Part shown: piece after piece, positions 46,335-57,789 of the stretch
Layout of the letters: the number at the start of each line of letters is the position of its first letter
How positions within the stretch are numbered: the stretch's first letter is position 1
The notes under the pieces: generated by a model
Databases searched by the model: none
Seen by the model: only the letters and a program-made list of their open reading frames with translations
What the model was told of the DNA's origin: nothing
Assembly: GCA_037039925.1 (NCBI GenBank)
Contig: JAXRKP010000546.1
Coordinates: 57,501 to 121,500 of the forward strand
Direction of reading: 5' to 3'
DNA from: Doris montereyensis
Taxonomy: Eukaryota > Mollusca > Gastropoda > Nudibranchia > Dorididae
DNA length: 64,000 bases
Position numbers and translations under genes: made by a program

Positions 46335-47600
46335 TCCTCCATTACTGCAGATTTAGTCTGGTGTGCCACAGCCTAAAACAGTCTTTCTTGCACAGATGTG
46401 GTCTGCCTGTACACACCGAGCACACATTTGTTGTTCTTTTCCTCTTTTCAGGTCTGCTACAAACTCTGCAGCTGCGGTCTTCATTGGCTGACTCCATGAA
46501 ATGGGAGGACGGAGCAATCCTTTCCGCATTGTTGACTGGGGTGGTCGGCTGGGAATTATCATACCAGCAGCTGCTGCGTCAGTCAGTTGGATAATCAGGT
46601 TATCCTTGAACTGACTAGTGAAAGTCGATGGTAGCTTTCATCTTGTGGTCGTGTCAGATCAAAAGAATGCTGGCATTGATGTGCGCCAGTTAAAGGAGCC
46701 AGAAGAATATTTTATTCCACCACTTGTGAGATTTGCGCTTATGTGCACCGTAGTAGGAGACTTGTTGGTCAGCACGATCACACCCATTCATATTCTGGTT
46801 GTACCGTTGAATCGGTGTGGGCTTGTCGACAATGTGGCCTCTTTTTCGTCTCACTGGTGCCGTAGCGACTTCACCACATGACGTGACAAGCGAACATATT
46901 TTTTTTGCCTTTTTGTCACGAAAAGCCACAATGAGATACTTATATGCTTCATCACTGTACCAGGTCATTTTGTTTCCAGTGTAGTGGTGACGGTTCTGTG
47001 ACAGAAATTCCAGCAGAGGCACCGACGTATAAAGCGATCACCGAAAACATCATGGCCTTTGTCCAATGGTAACAGTAGCTTCGCAAAAACTTTGACAGCT
47101 TGGGCAGATGTTGGGTCAATGTCTGGGTGATATGATGTATCAGCACCATAATAGGTGAACACATTGTACACATACCCAGTTGCACTGTCGCAAAGGCCGA
47201 AGGTCTTGATGTGATATTTGGAAGGCTTTGAGGCATTGAATTGCTTGTGTCGCCACCGTCCCTTATATCCGATGATAGTCTCATCAATTGACATTTCTTT
47301 GTCAGGGTAGAATGCATTTTGAAATCTAACCATCAATGATTCCAGAAATGGCTCAATCTTCTTCTGTTGCAATGAAACCTTCCCACCCGCATGGAGCATT
47401 GTGTGATGATATATAATTTCAAAGCGTTGCCGAGTCATCATCTGTCCATACCAGGGTGTACACTTGTGTTTTCTCTTTGTTGCCCAGTAGTCCTTTATAC
47501 TCTGTCTTGGATCGAGACCCGTGGCAATCAGGATGGCAAAGAATGTCAGTAGGTATTCAAAGCTGATTTTTTGTTTTTGCCGGACATAAATTGCACTGCA
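46335..47600 (-). pseudogene. piggyBac D transposase, core and tail
   Basis: The minus strand starts near 47.6 kb with FEYLLTFFAILIATGLDPRQ and DYWATKRKHKCTPWYGQMM, the DDE-domain entry. KEMSIDETIIGYKGRWRHKQ carries the first catalytic Asp. GHDVFGDRFIRR near 47.04 kb is where VYxDxFF with the second Asp is expected, and RYNQNMNGCDRADQQVSYY near 46.79 kb has the third. The tail has NVCSVCTGRPHLCKKDCFRL of the Cys-rich domain near 46.42 kb. The N-terminal acidic region is absent, and frame breaks lie near 47030, 46690 and 46500. The NGCDRADQ form differs from elements A-C and F, so it is another family. Ends with TTAA were not found. Confidence 0.8.
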
Positions 47601-47852
47601 CTATTCAAACAGAGCTTGAAGAAACATGAACAACAAACATTATTTGAACAAAATCAAACAACAAATAGCGAAGATATGAATTTTTAAAGTTTATTTTGGA
47701 CTTAGTTTTCTGTTACGTAACATTTAGGCCAATTTCAGGCCCGAATAGTTGTATTGTGACAACAGATATTCAATGTAATAAGACATATTTAATTAGTACA
47801 CTATGAATATTTAACATCATTTGTTTTTAAAGCCGTAACTCATAATTATTAA

Positions 47853-48420
47853 CCCTCTAGGACCCAAGCATAGAATGGCTGGGTGAAAAAAATCAAAATT
47901 TGCTGCAAAGGCTCCATATGTGATATAAAAATGAATTTTTTTATTGTTTTTAGCAAAAATCATTTTGGTCATAGAAAAAAAATCGTAGGACATATCTGTC
48001 ATACTGGGCTTTCAAAGTTCTTAATTTTCGTATGACATATCTGTCATACTGGGACACAGCAATTTCACTTTTATGATAAACTGTGAAACAATTCTTGTCT
48101 TTGTTTATACAGAGATGGACTCCACACTTGCTGCACATAATGAAACTTTTTGCTTGCATCCTCGAAGCTTGCAGAACTGCCTTTTCTCCTATTCCGGCCA
48201 GTGTCCGACAGTGTCAAGTCGAACATCGGACACTGGATGAACTTCAAATGGCAATTGTCTTGGACGCATTATGTTATCTTCCTGGAGAGGAGGACGACCA
48301 CAAACTCTTTTAGCATTGATCAGGGCCTCAGCAACATCTTCTACAAAATCAGAAAGTTTCATTTTATTTCGATTTTAGCATACGACAATGACGACAATAG
48401 CACAACCAGCTTGTCACGAG
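47853..48420 (-). pseudogene. piggyBac E: C-terminal tail plus one terminus
   Basis: TTAA at 47849-47852 is followed by CCCTCTAGGACCCAAGCA, a piggyBac-like tip. The minus strand carries VRLDTVGHWPE, RQFCKLRGCKQK and (next frame) SFIMCSKCGVHLCINKDKNC then FTVYHK, a well-known C-terminal form (C-x4-C..C-x2-C-x3-HLC). A 58-base stretch with GACATATCTGTCATACTGGG is duplicated at 47.99-48.05 kb just after the stop region. The rest of the element, including the second terminus, is missing; the gypsy remnant starts within 200 bases to the right. Confidence 0.72.
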
Positions 48421-48589
48421 GGCCATGTTAACTGAATGATAAAAAATGTATATGTACCAGCGACGTGTTTTCACTTTGGCTTTGTACAAAAATGTCAAGG
48501 AATGGAGCAAATCTACTCCCCCATGTTTTCATTGTATTTCTTGATTACCTCAGGGCATGGAACAGCAATCATTTGTTTTTGTTTTTGTC

Positions 48590-48931
48590 ATATCTTCTAA
48601 TATTTTACGTCCATCAGCTCTGATGGTTTCTGGTCGCCTATGCTGTTCATGTTTAACAGAGCCATGGCACGCTCTTGTTCTGATAAACTAAAGGCAGACA
48701 GTAGGAAACGTTTGATGGCGTTGTACTTGTCGTTTTCGGGGGTGATGTTAGCAATGCAAGAGCACGGTTGGCGGTCTCTGAGTCAAGTGACGTCACTACA
48801 TGGTAGTAACGTGTGTCTTGACATGTAATGCCTCGTAAAAGGCAAACTGAGTTTCGGCTTGCACAAACCATGCCTGTGGGCTACTTGTCGGGAAATGTGG
48901 GTAGCTTGATGGCAACTATATCGACTGCCAT
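48590..48931 (-). pseudogene. gypsy gag fragment
   Basis: From Met 48931 the minus strand reads MAVDIVAIKLPTFP. It then gives, across frame changes, PTAWFVQAETQFAF, GITCQDTRYYHVVTSLDSE and TANRALALLTSPP, followed by LSEQERAMALLNM and KPSELMD. These are the typical gag N-terminal blocks (FWxxxPxxWFxQAExQF; YxxVVxxL; KPSELMD) of invertebrate Ty3/gypsy elements. It lies directly downstream of the primer-binding site and LTR at 49.04-49.22 kb, so the order LTR-PBS-gag is intact. Everything after gag is lost. Confidence 0.8.
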
Positions 48932-49035
48932 TATGTGTAGAGATAGAAACAGGCTATCGCAGACTATTTGTCTTGAATTATGCGTTGATGTAGAGACGTG
49001 TAATCATAAAGATGAAAAAAAATGTTTACAAAAGT

Positions 49036-49225
49036 CGTTGTCAGGGTCACCAATGAAGCCAGGATGAAACACAAACACAAGGGTTGAGGAGAAAAGTAGA
49101 AAGCGACTGCTTTATTCGGTGAGCTTGTTGTAGACTGGTTTGCCGAGCGGCGGTGTGTGTAGAGTGAGTTGTTTTTAGTGTCCTTGTGTGCTGCGTGTGT
49201 AAGTGTATGTAGTGGCCACGTTACA
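49036..49225 (-). mobile_element. gypsy 5' LTR and primer-binding site
   Basis: On the minus strand the putative LTR starts TGTAACGTGGCCACTAC at 49225, contains AATAAAGCAGTCG, and ends GGCTTCA at 49054. Immediately after it TTGGTGACCCTGACAACG (49053-49036) nearly matches the 3' end complement used with tRNA-Trp, the primer of CsRn1-type gypsy elements (family knowledge). TG...CA ends are present. At about 172 bases the LTR is short; its true 5' limit might lie further right. gag follows about 100 bases downstream. Confidence 0.7.
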
Positions 49226-49545
49226 ACACAATGAAAAAAACAAATTTCACAAAAGATTAACATTATAACATGTGAGTTTCAATGGAAATGCAAGAGCCAG
49301 AAGAAATTTGTCCAAAACATTTCCGATAGTGAGGAAAAAATCATTACTGCTTGAGAGCTAGCATAGCTATGAGTTGAAACCTACTATTAGGCAAATACTG
49401 GGGTTCTCTGTGATTATTAAAATAAAAACTAGAGATAACTAAATTTAATAAAGGCAAAGGTTACTAAGAATTTAGTATTATTTTGGTAAGAAATACATGT
49501 ACCAGTACCGGTACCAGTATCAACAATAACCAGACAAATTCAAAC

Positions 49546-52294
49546 TTATACTTTTCCACTTTTTCTTGGAGGATCCTGAGTCTCATTATCATCTAAACAG
49601 GATATTAAAGACTGATACAGTTGTGCATAGGTGCCAGTTAAGGATGCATTTTTCTCTTTCATTAGGACTTTCCTATACCTTAACTGGGCCTTTAAATTCT
49701 CAACGCGGTTGCGTTCCTCCATCAGCCTGTCTATGTTAGCCTTACTGACACATAATCCACCTGATCTACAACAGCATTGACGATTTCAAGATGTTTTTCC
49801 CTGTCTCGCAGTTCTTTTTTCTTTCTTTCTTCTTTCATTTTCTTCTATCCTCTCCTTCACTATTCTGCGTACATCCCTTTCTTCATCCCTGCTCCGCCGC
49901 CAAATCTTACCACGATTTTTTTCGAGCCACAGACAGCAAATGTATCGCATCCTTTTGTCTTTTTCCTGCTCAATCACTGTCCAGTCTTGTTGTGCTTGAA
50001 CATATTTAAGGCAGATCTTAAATGAAGAGATGCACGCCGTCGCTTCCCAATGTCGAAGTCCAGATCTCCGTAGAGCCGTTCCCCAGTTAGATTCGACAGT
50101 GGAGCTGTCATCAAGACTGTCTTGACTTCCTCGTCTAACTCTCCAGCAAAAACACCATCACCTATAAAATCGTTCAGCTGTCGTATTAGAACATCCTGGC
50201 TTTTTCCACCTAACAATTGAAATGTTTGGTGGAAGATGTCACATTCCTGGCACTGAAGATTTAAAGCTGGTGTTAAAATGCTTTTGGGAAATGAAATACA
50301 GGCTCCTCTGATGGGCTGCTTTTATCAAGAAATTTCTCCATCAGTACCACATAAGGAGGAAACTGTCCATATGAAACTTGGCTGTTCAATAACTTCCACT
50401 TCCAATATGGAGAGATGAAAAGATAATTAAATTTTGACAGCACTGAAACCATGGCCATGATGTTTTCATCTTTAATATCGTCCACAGTGCTTTGTAGTTT
50501 TAAGTTATTATGAGAGACTTTATTCTCAAGGAAGTCAGTAATATGGTTCTTGTGAAACAGAACGGCAAATGCATTGTCAAATATGTTGTTGAACCTATTT
50601 GATCTATAGCTGCAGAAATTGGAGGTTGAGTTGGTCGATTCTAGGTATACAAACCACTCTTGTCTACAGCCATGTTTTTCATCTGGACGAGGCCCAAAGA
50701 CATCCGCTGCTTATCTGATGAGCCGTAGTGCACTTATTTCATTCGCATGTTGAAACTGAAAGTATTTGATACGGTAATTATTCCTTCCCAGCTTATGATC
50801 AGAAAATCTTTTTCCAATATCTAATAGAGCAGCCTCTGCAGCATTTGAAACACCTATCAAAAAATGCGTTGCAGAATAAAAAATGTGTACTACAGTCTGT
50901 GCCTTAAACTTCCTTTTTGAAATTTGCCATCTTCTTGTCAAAGAGTTTCATAACAGAAGCATGGTCACTCATGAGACATTTAAGTTTCGACAATATCTCC
51001 TTGAAAAGGGTGTCCCTTAAAATCTGTTCATCCTCAGCGCAATAATAAATGTCACACAGTTCCTGTAACAATGCAATCGATTTTCTAATAGAGTGTCGGC
51101 TGTTTCTGAAGCAATTTCTGTGAAGCCAAGGCTCAATGTTCCCCCATTTGACAATACTATATGTCTTTCCAGATAACGCCTCTTATGTCTTGATGTTTCA
51201 TTTGTCCCGAGAATAAAATGATCATTACTTCTTATGCTCTCGACAACCTGTGTCTTAGAGAAAAAATAACCTTCACTTGCAATGTTCAAGGCTGTCTGTG
51301 TATTGGGGAGGTCACTCATCGGAATTTCTTTTTTTGTAGAGATACTTCGAGATGATGTTAATTCCTTTAGAACATTTGGAGGCTGCAACATCTGCCTTTC
51401 CTGTAGGGACATATAGGTCATGTGCACTTCATCTGCATACGTATTTTTAAAATTTCCTTTACATTTAAATTCACTTGACAAGAATCATCAACTTGTGAAA
51501 GAATGGTGTTTGCTGTCATCAGGGTATCTTCCAGTTGCTTTTTATAATTTGATTTCTGTTGCTGCTCTGATCTTTTTTGTCTTTTGAGGTGACAAATTGC
51601 GTCATTCTTCTCTTTCAAGTCAGCGGCATAAGTCTGAATGATGTTTTCCTGTTGTGTGATTTTTTCTTTAAATTGTGAAACTTCAATAACATTAATAACA
51701 TTAATAACATTAATAACATTAATAACATTAATAATATTACAAAAAATTTACATGCCTGAATACTTTTATTTTTAAAGTTTTTATTTCTAATTTTTCTAAC
51801 CTCACGTTTAAATTGATCACATTCTTGTTTGAGTTTGTCTATTTCACTTTCAAAGAGCTCATTTTGATATTTTAACCCATTTCTTTCATCCTTAAAACAT
51901 TGGTTCTCTAGGGTTAATCTGTCTACTTTATCTGAAAATAACTTCAAATTTTCATTTGATCTTGTCAAGGCCCTTGTCTGTGCTTTTAAATCATCCTTTA
52001 ATTTAATAATTTGCCCTGAGCAGCTTTTAGGTTTAACTTAAAATCAGCACAATCACAATTGAAGTCTTCATTTGAAACAGGTGTAGGCCTACCGCTATTC
52101 ACACTTACACTTTCAGAAGTTTCAAATAATGGCCTTTGAAGAAATTCTTTTAATTCCAGTGGTTTGTGTTTGAACTTTGATTTGTCTTTCTTTGCTTTAC
52201 TTAGTTTATACTTAATCTGTGATATTGTTGGGGTAAGGGCCAATGGTTTTATGAGAGCGTGAATCCACCTGACAACAAAGAATCTGATAAGCAT
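49546..52294 (-). pseudogene. Unnamed coiled-coil transposase-like protein, decayed
   Basis: A 2.75-kb minus-strand coding region with few stops but about ten frame changes. In order it has: a basic N-terminus (Met 52294, YKLSKAKKDKSKFKHK), then a long coiled coil at 51.97-51.45 kb (ESEIDKLKQECDQFKREV, KRQKRSEQQQKSNYKKQLED). A central domain at 51.42-50.93 kb follows, with SIRSNDHFILGTNETSR, RYLERHIVLSNGGTLSLGF and LKCLMSDHASVMKLFDKKM. AQTVVHIFYSATHFLIGVSN and NEISALRLIR lie at 50.9-50.7 kb. A C-terminal domain has YRSNRFNNIFDNAFAVLFHK and MTAPLSNLTGERLYGDLDFD, then IGKRRRASLHLRSALNMFKH. A charged C-terminal helix ends at the stop 49546-49548. The blocks recall an uncharacterised multi-copy family in aquatic invertebrates and fish. 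I cannot name it; a transposase role is inference from the Asp/His blocks and copy-like decay. Confidence 0.6.
51683..51742. repeat. 9-bp tandem repeat (AATAACATT) inside the coiled-coil gene
   Basis: Six copies of AATAACATT, in frame, adding an LML/LLM run on the minus strand in the middle of the coiled coil. A run of leucines and methionines is out of place between charged helices, so it is a later expansion. Confidence 0.9.
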
Positions 52295-52559
52295 TCCTTA
52301 ACCCCAATGCTTCTCAATTGAAACCAGGTCAATTAATTCCCTTTTTCCTAGCCAAGGGAAATAACTCTTCCGGAAATATGTCATAGTGTTACAAAAAACC
52401 CTGTGCTGTCAAAATTGTTAATGATACTAATTTAAAAAAAATGCTAATAGATCAAGAAATGGTTATTCTTTAATTTTATTATAATATTATTAATATATAT
52501 GCCTTTATCAAGTATGAATGAGTAAATAAAAATTAATGAAGTTTGAAAAAGTCCAAAAA

Positions 52560-55500
52560 ATCCCATTTCCTTGCCGTGAAAGTTACTGCAAGTCTTCAAT
52601 TCAAAGAAATAAACATTATCTCAAAACAATTTATGAAATTTTGAAAAGCAGACTCCTTCACACAGATGAACACTGCAAACAGTACATCCATAGACAGTTT
52701 CGGGTGTTCTGTTTTTTGGCGTTTTCTTTTGTCGGCTGCGCACTGGTAGCAGCGTTTTTTGCGCCCTGGCAATCTCACACTTTTGTGTTTGTCTTGTAGC
52801 ACAGTGCTTGAATGCACAGATGGAGTTTCCGCTATGGCTCGGGGAATTGCATTGGCGGAACCCACTCGGATGAGAAGATCATCAATGACACTCATTCAAA
52901 ATATAAGATGTTAGGAGACAGAAGATCTCCGGGGCGATTTGGAAAAACTGATTTTATGGCAATGTACGAATTGACCATGGCTGTCTGGATCAGGAACCAG
53001 AATATGTACCGCCACCACTTCCGAAAAGCTCTCCCGATTTGATAGTAGGCACGGTACTGATCTGCGAAATCAACTCCTCCCATCCCATGTTGTCGTTGTA
53101 GTTAGCGACGGCAGTCGGGATTTCAACATTCACTCGCCCCTGCCTCGAAGAACGAGTAACGATTGTTGTTGTTGGATTTGAGTTGGTCGATAAAATATTT
53201 ACTTCACGTTTATCGAACCAACTCGTTGCCACCATGTTGCCTTTCTGGTGGATTTTAGTGTCACCCTTCTTTGTTTTCTCAAGTTTTAGTGGCCAGCCGT
53301 TTTGGTTTTTGTGAATTGTTCTACAACAGTAAGTGTTCATTTCGAGAAGGTCCTCAGCCAGTTGAACAGAAGTAAAGAAATTATCAAAATAAAACACACG
53401 ATACTGGTTCAAATAATCCACACCAACATCCATCACCACATGATGTCCTAATCCATTCCTCACACCAACATCCATCATCACATGTTGCCTAATCCATTCC
53501 TCACCAACATTCATGTGTTGCCTAATCCCATTCATCACCACATCCATGCCCTAATCCATTCTCACACCAACATTCATCACCACATGATGCCCTAATCCAT
53601 TCCTCACACCAACATCCATCACCACATGCCTAATCCATTCCTCACACCAACATCCATCACCACATGATGCCCTAATCCATTCCTCACACCAACATCCATC
53701 ATCATGATGCCCTAATCCATTCCTCACACCAACATCCATCACCACATGATGCCCTAATCCATTCCTCACACCAACATTCATCACCACATGATGCCTAATC
53801 CATTCCTCACACCAACATTCATCATCATGATGCCCTAATCCATTCCTCACACCAACATTCATCACCACATGATGCCTAATCCATTCCTCACACCAACATT
53901 CATCACCACATGATGCCCTAATCCATTCCTCACACCAACATTCATCATCACATGATGCCCCTAATCCATTCCTCACACCAACATTCATCACCACATGATG
54001 CCCTAATCCATTCCTCACACCAACATCCATCATCACATGATGCCCTAATCCATTCTCACACCAACATTCATCACCACATGATGCCCTAATCCATTCCTCA
54101 CACCAACATTCATCACCACATGATGCCCTAATCCATTCCTCACACCAACATTCATCATCACATGATGCCCTAATCCATTCCTCACACCAACATTCATCAC
54201 CACATGTTGCCTAATCCATTCCTCACACCAACATTCATCACCACATGATGCCTAATCCATTCCTCACACCAACATTCATCATCACATGTTGCCCTAATCC
54301 ATTCCTCACACCAACATCCATCATCACATGATGCCCTAATCCATTCCTCACACCAACATCCATCATCACATGTTGCCCTAATCCATTCCTCACACCAACA
54401 TCCATCATCACATGTTGCCCTAATCCATTCCTCACACCAACATCCATCAACACATGATGCCCTAATCCATTCCTCACACCAACATTCATCACCACATGAT
54501 GCCCTAATCCATTCCTCACACCAACATTCATCACCACATGTTGCCCTAATCCATTTCACACCAACATCCATCATCACATGATGCCCTAATCCATTCCTCA
54601 CACCAACATCCATCACCACATGATGCCCTAATCCATTCCTCACACCAACATCCATCACCACATGATGTCCTAATCCATTCCTCACACCAACATCCATCAC
54701 CACATGATGCCCTAATCCATTCCTCACACCAACATCCATCACACATGATGCCCTAATCCATTCCTCACACCAACATCCATCATCACATGATGCCCTAATC
54801 CATTCTCACACCAACATCCATCACCACATGTTGCCCTAATCCATTCCTCACACCAACATTCATCACCACATGATGCCCTAATCCATTCCTCACACCAACA
54901 TCCATCATCACATGATGCCCTAATCCATTCCTCACACCAACATCCATCACAAACATGATGCCCTAATCCATTCCTCACACCAACATCCATCATCACATGA
55001 TGCCCTAATCCATTCCTCACACCAACATTCATCACCACATGATACCCAAATCCATTCACTCACACCAACATCCATCATCACATGATGCCCTAATCCATTC
55101 CTCACACCAACATCCATCACCACATGATGCCCTAATCCATTCCTCACACCAACATCCATCATCACATGATGCCCTAATCCATTCTCACACCAACATCCAT
55201 CACCACAATGCCCTAATCCATTCCTCACACCAACATCCATCACCACATCATGCCCTAATCCATTCCTCACACCAACATCCATCACCACATGATGCCCTAA
55301 TCCATTCCTCACACCAACATTCATCACCACATGATTACCCTAATCCATTCCTCACACCAACATTCATCACCACATGATGCCCTAATCCCATTCCTCACAC
55401 CAACATCCATCATCACATGATGCCCTAATCCATTCCTCACACCAACATCCATCACCACATGATGCCCTAATCCATTCCTCACACCAACATCCATCATCAC

Positions 55501-57560
55501 ATGATGCCCTAATCCATTCCTCACACCAACATCCATCACCACATGATGCCCTAATCCATTCCTCACACCAACATCCATCATCACATGATGCCCTAATCCA
55601 TTCCTCACACAGCATCCATCACCATAATGCCCTAATCCATTCCTCAACATCCATCATCACATGATGCCCTAATCCATTCCTCACACCAACATCCATCACC
55701 ACATGATGCCCTAATCCATTCTCACACCAACATCCATCACCACATGATGCCCTAATCCATTCCTCACACCAACATCCATCACCATGATGCCCTAATCCAT
55801 TCCTCACCAACATCCATCATCACATGATGCCTAATCCATTCATCCATCACCACATGATGCCCTAATCCATCAACATCCATCCACATGATGCCCTAATCCA
55901 TTCCTCACACCAACATCCATCACCACATGATGCCCTAATCCATTCCTCACACCAACATCCATCACCACATGATGCCCTAATCCATTCCTCACACCAACAT
56001 CCATCACCACATGATGCCCTAATCCATTCCTCACACCAACATCCATCATCACATGATGCCCTAATCCATTCCTCACACCAACATCCATCACCACATGATG
56101 CCCTAATCCATTCCTCACACCAACATTCATCACCACATGATGCCTAATCCATTCCTCACACCAACATTCATCACCACATGATGCCCTAATCCATTCCTCA
56201 CACCAACATCCATCATCACATGATGCCCTAATCCATTCCTCACGCAACATCCATCACCACATGATGCCCTAATCCATTCAACATTCATCATCCATGATGC
56301 CCTAATCCATTCCTCACACCAACATCCATCATCACATGATGCCCTAATCCATTCCTCACACCAACATCCATCATCACATGATGCCCTAATCCATTCCTCA
56401 CACCAACATCCATCATCACATGATGCCCTAATCCATTCCTCACACCAACATCCATCACCACATGATGCCCTAATCCATTCCTCACACCAACATCCATCAC
56501 CACATGATGCCCTAATCCATTCCTCACACCAACATCCATCATCACATGATGCCCTAATCCATTCCTCACACCAACATCCATCACCACATGATGCCCTAAT
56601 CCATTCTCACACCAACATTCATCACCACATGATGCCCTAATCCATTCCTCACACCAACATCCATCATTACATGATGCCCTAATCCACTCCTCACACCAAC
56701 ATCCATCACCACATGATGCCCTAATCCATTCCTCACACCAACATTCATCATCACATGATGCCCTAATCCATTCCTCACACCAACATCCATCATCACATGA
56801 TGCCCTAATCCATTCCTCACACCAACATCCATCATCACATGATGCCCTAATCCATTCCTCACACCAACATCCATATCACATGATGCCCTAATCCATTCCT
56901 CACACCAACATCCATCACCACATGATGCCCTAATCCATTCCTCACACCAACATCCATCACCACATGATACCCTAATCCATTCCTCACACTAATCCATTCC
57001 TCACACTAATCCATTCCTCACACTAATCCATTCCTCACACTAATCCATTCCTCACACTAATCCATTCCTCACACTAGTCACATCATCATGTTGCCCTAAT
57101 CCACTCCTCACAGTCACACCATCCTGTTTGCCTGTATACACAGTAAAGTTGAGCATGTAACTAAAATTTTTTGTAACCAGTTTTGGATTTTGCGGCACAC
57201 CAGATCTTTATCCCGTATTTGCTGGGCTTGCTCAGGAGATATTGCTTCCACATCAGTCTCCCGTTGAAGGCAACCATAGCTTCATAGATGCTCACTTCAC
57301 GTGAGGGTTTGTAGAGGTCTTTGCATTTTGCCCTCACAACGTCGAGAACAGGCCCGTCGGTGCCTCGTGGGATTTATTTGTCGAGTCGGCGATATGAAAG
57401 TAATGGTTGATTTTCATGTACCTCATTTTCCCTGAGTACATCTGCAATGGCAGGAACACGATATTTTTTATCCGAAAACCAGTACAGGTTTATGTCTGGC
57501 ATTGAGTGGATGCCAAACATGATATTGATCAGAATCAGAATTGATAATTCGCAAAAGGCA
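52560..57560 (-). pseudogene. piggyBac F transposase, split by a giant repeat
   Basis: The minus strand begins near 57.56 kb with IMFGIHSMPDINLYWFSDKK and VPAIADVL. REVSIYEAMVAFNGRLMWKQ near 57.28 kb is the first catalytic block, but with Tyr in place of the expected Asp (SIYEAMV). SKYGIKIWCAAKSKTGY and VYTGKQDGVTVRSGLGQ lead into the 42-bp array. Coding resumes at 53.43 kb with VMDVGVDYLNQYRVFYFDNF (second Asp), then HQKGNMVATSWFDKREVNIL, MGGVDFADQYRAYYQIG (third Asp) and KWWRYIFWFL. The tail has RKKRCYQCAADKRKR and TVYGCTVCSVHLCEGVCF, ending near 52610. The N-terminal acidic region is missing. Frame breaks lie near 57360, 57150, 53090 and 52700. Confidence 0.85.
53425..57110. repeat. ~3.7-kb array of a 42-bp unit inside piggyBac F
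   Basis: CCAACATCCATCATCACATG + ATGCCCTAATCCATTCCTCA + CA repeats roughly 85-90 times (estimated from length). Variation alternates ATCATCACATG/ATCACCACATG and ATCC/ATTC, and a minority of units have 1-3 base deletions. On the minus strand it encodes the 14-residue unit VRNGLGHHVVMDVG, exactly the residues between YTGKQDGVT and the DYLNQYRVFYFDNFF block. At the right edge (56985-57075) a shorter 17-base unit, ACTAATCCATTCCTCAC, repeats about six times. Confidence 0.95.
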
Positions 57561-57789
57561 TTTTGCCCATGAACGCAAATATAGTGTTACACTTCACAGT
57601 TCATATTCACACATTTTCACGTCCAAGCACACGTTTAAATTGGTCGAGAAAGGAATGTGGAAACAAAAACATATTTATATTTTTATGACTAGATACACTT
57701 TACATTGTAGATAGTTAAAACATAATCAGGAATGTGGTTAAAACGAAACAAAATCTGAAAAAGTGTTGGAAACGTTGAATTTATAAATC

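Noticed and set aside
49786..50009. Plus-strand phenylalanine/serine-rich frames
   Set aside because: Antisense of the Arg/Glu-rich C-terminal helix of the minus-strand coiled-coil protein.
54197..56874. Many short minus-strand frames over the 42-bp array taken as genes
   Set aside because: They are pieces of one amplified transposase segment broken by small indels.
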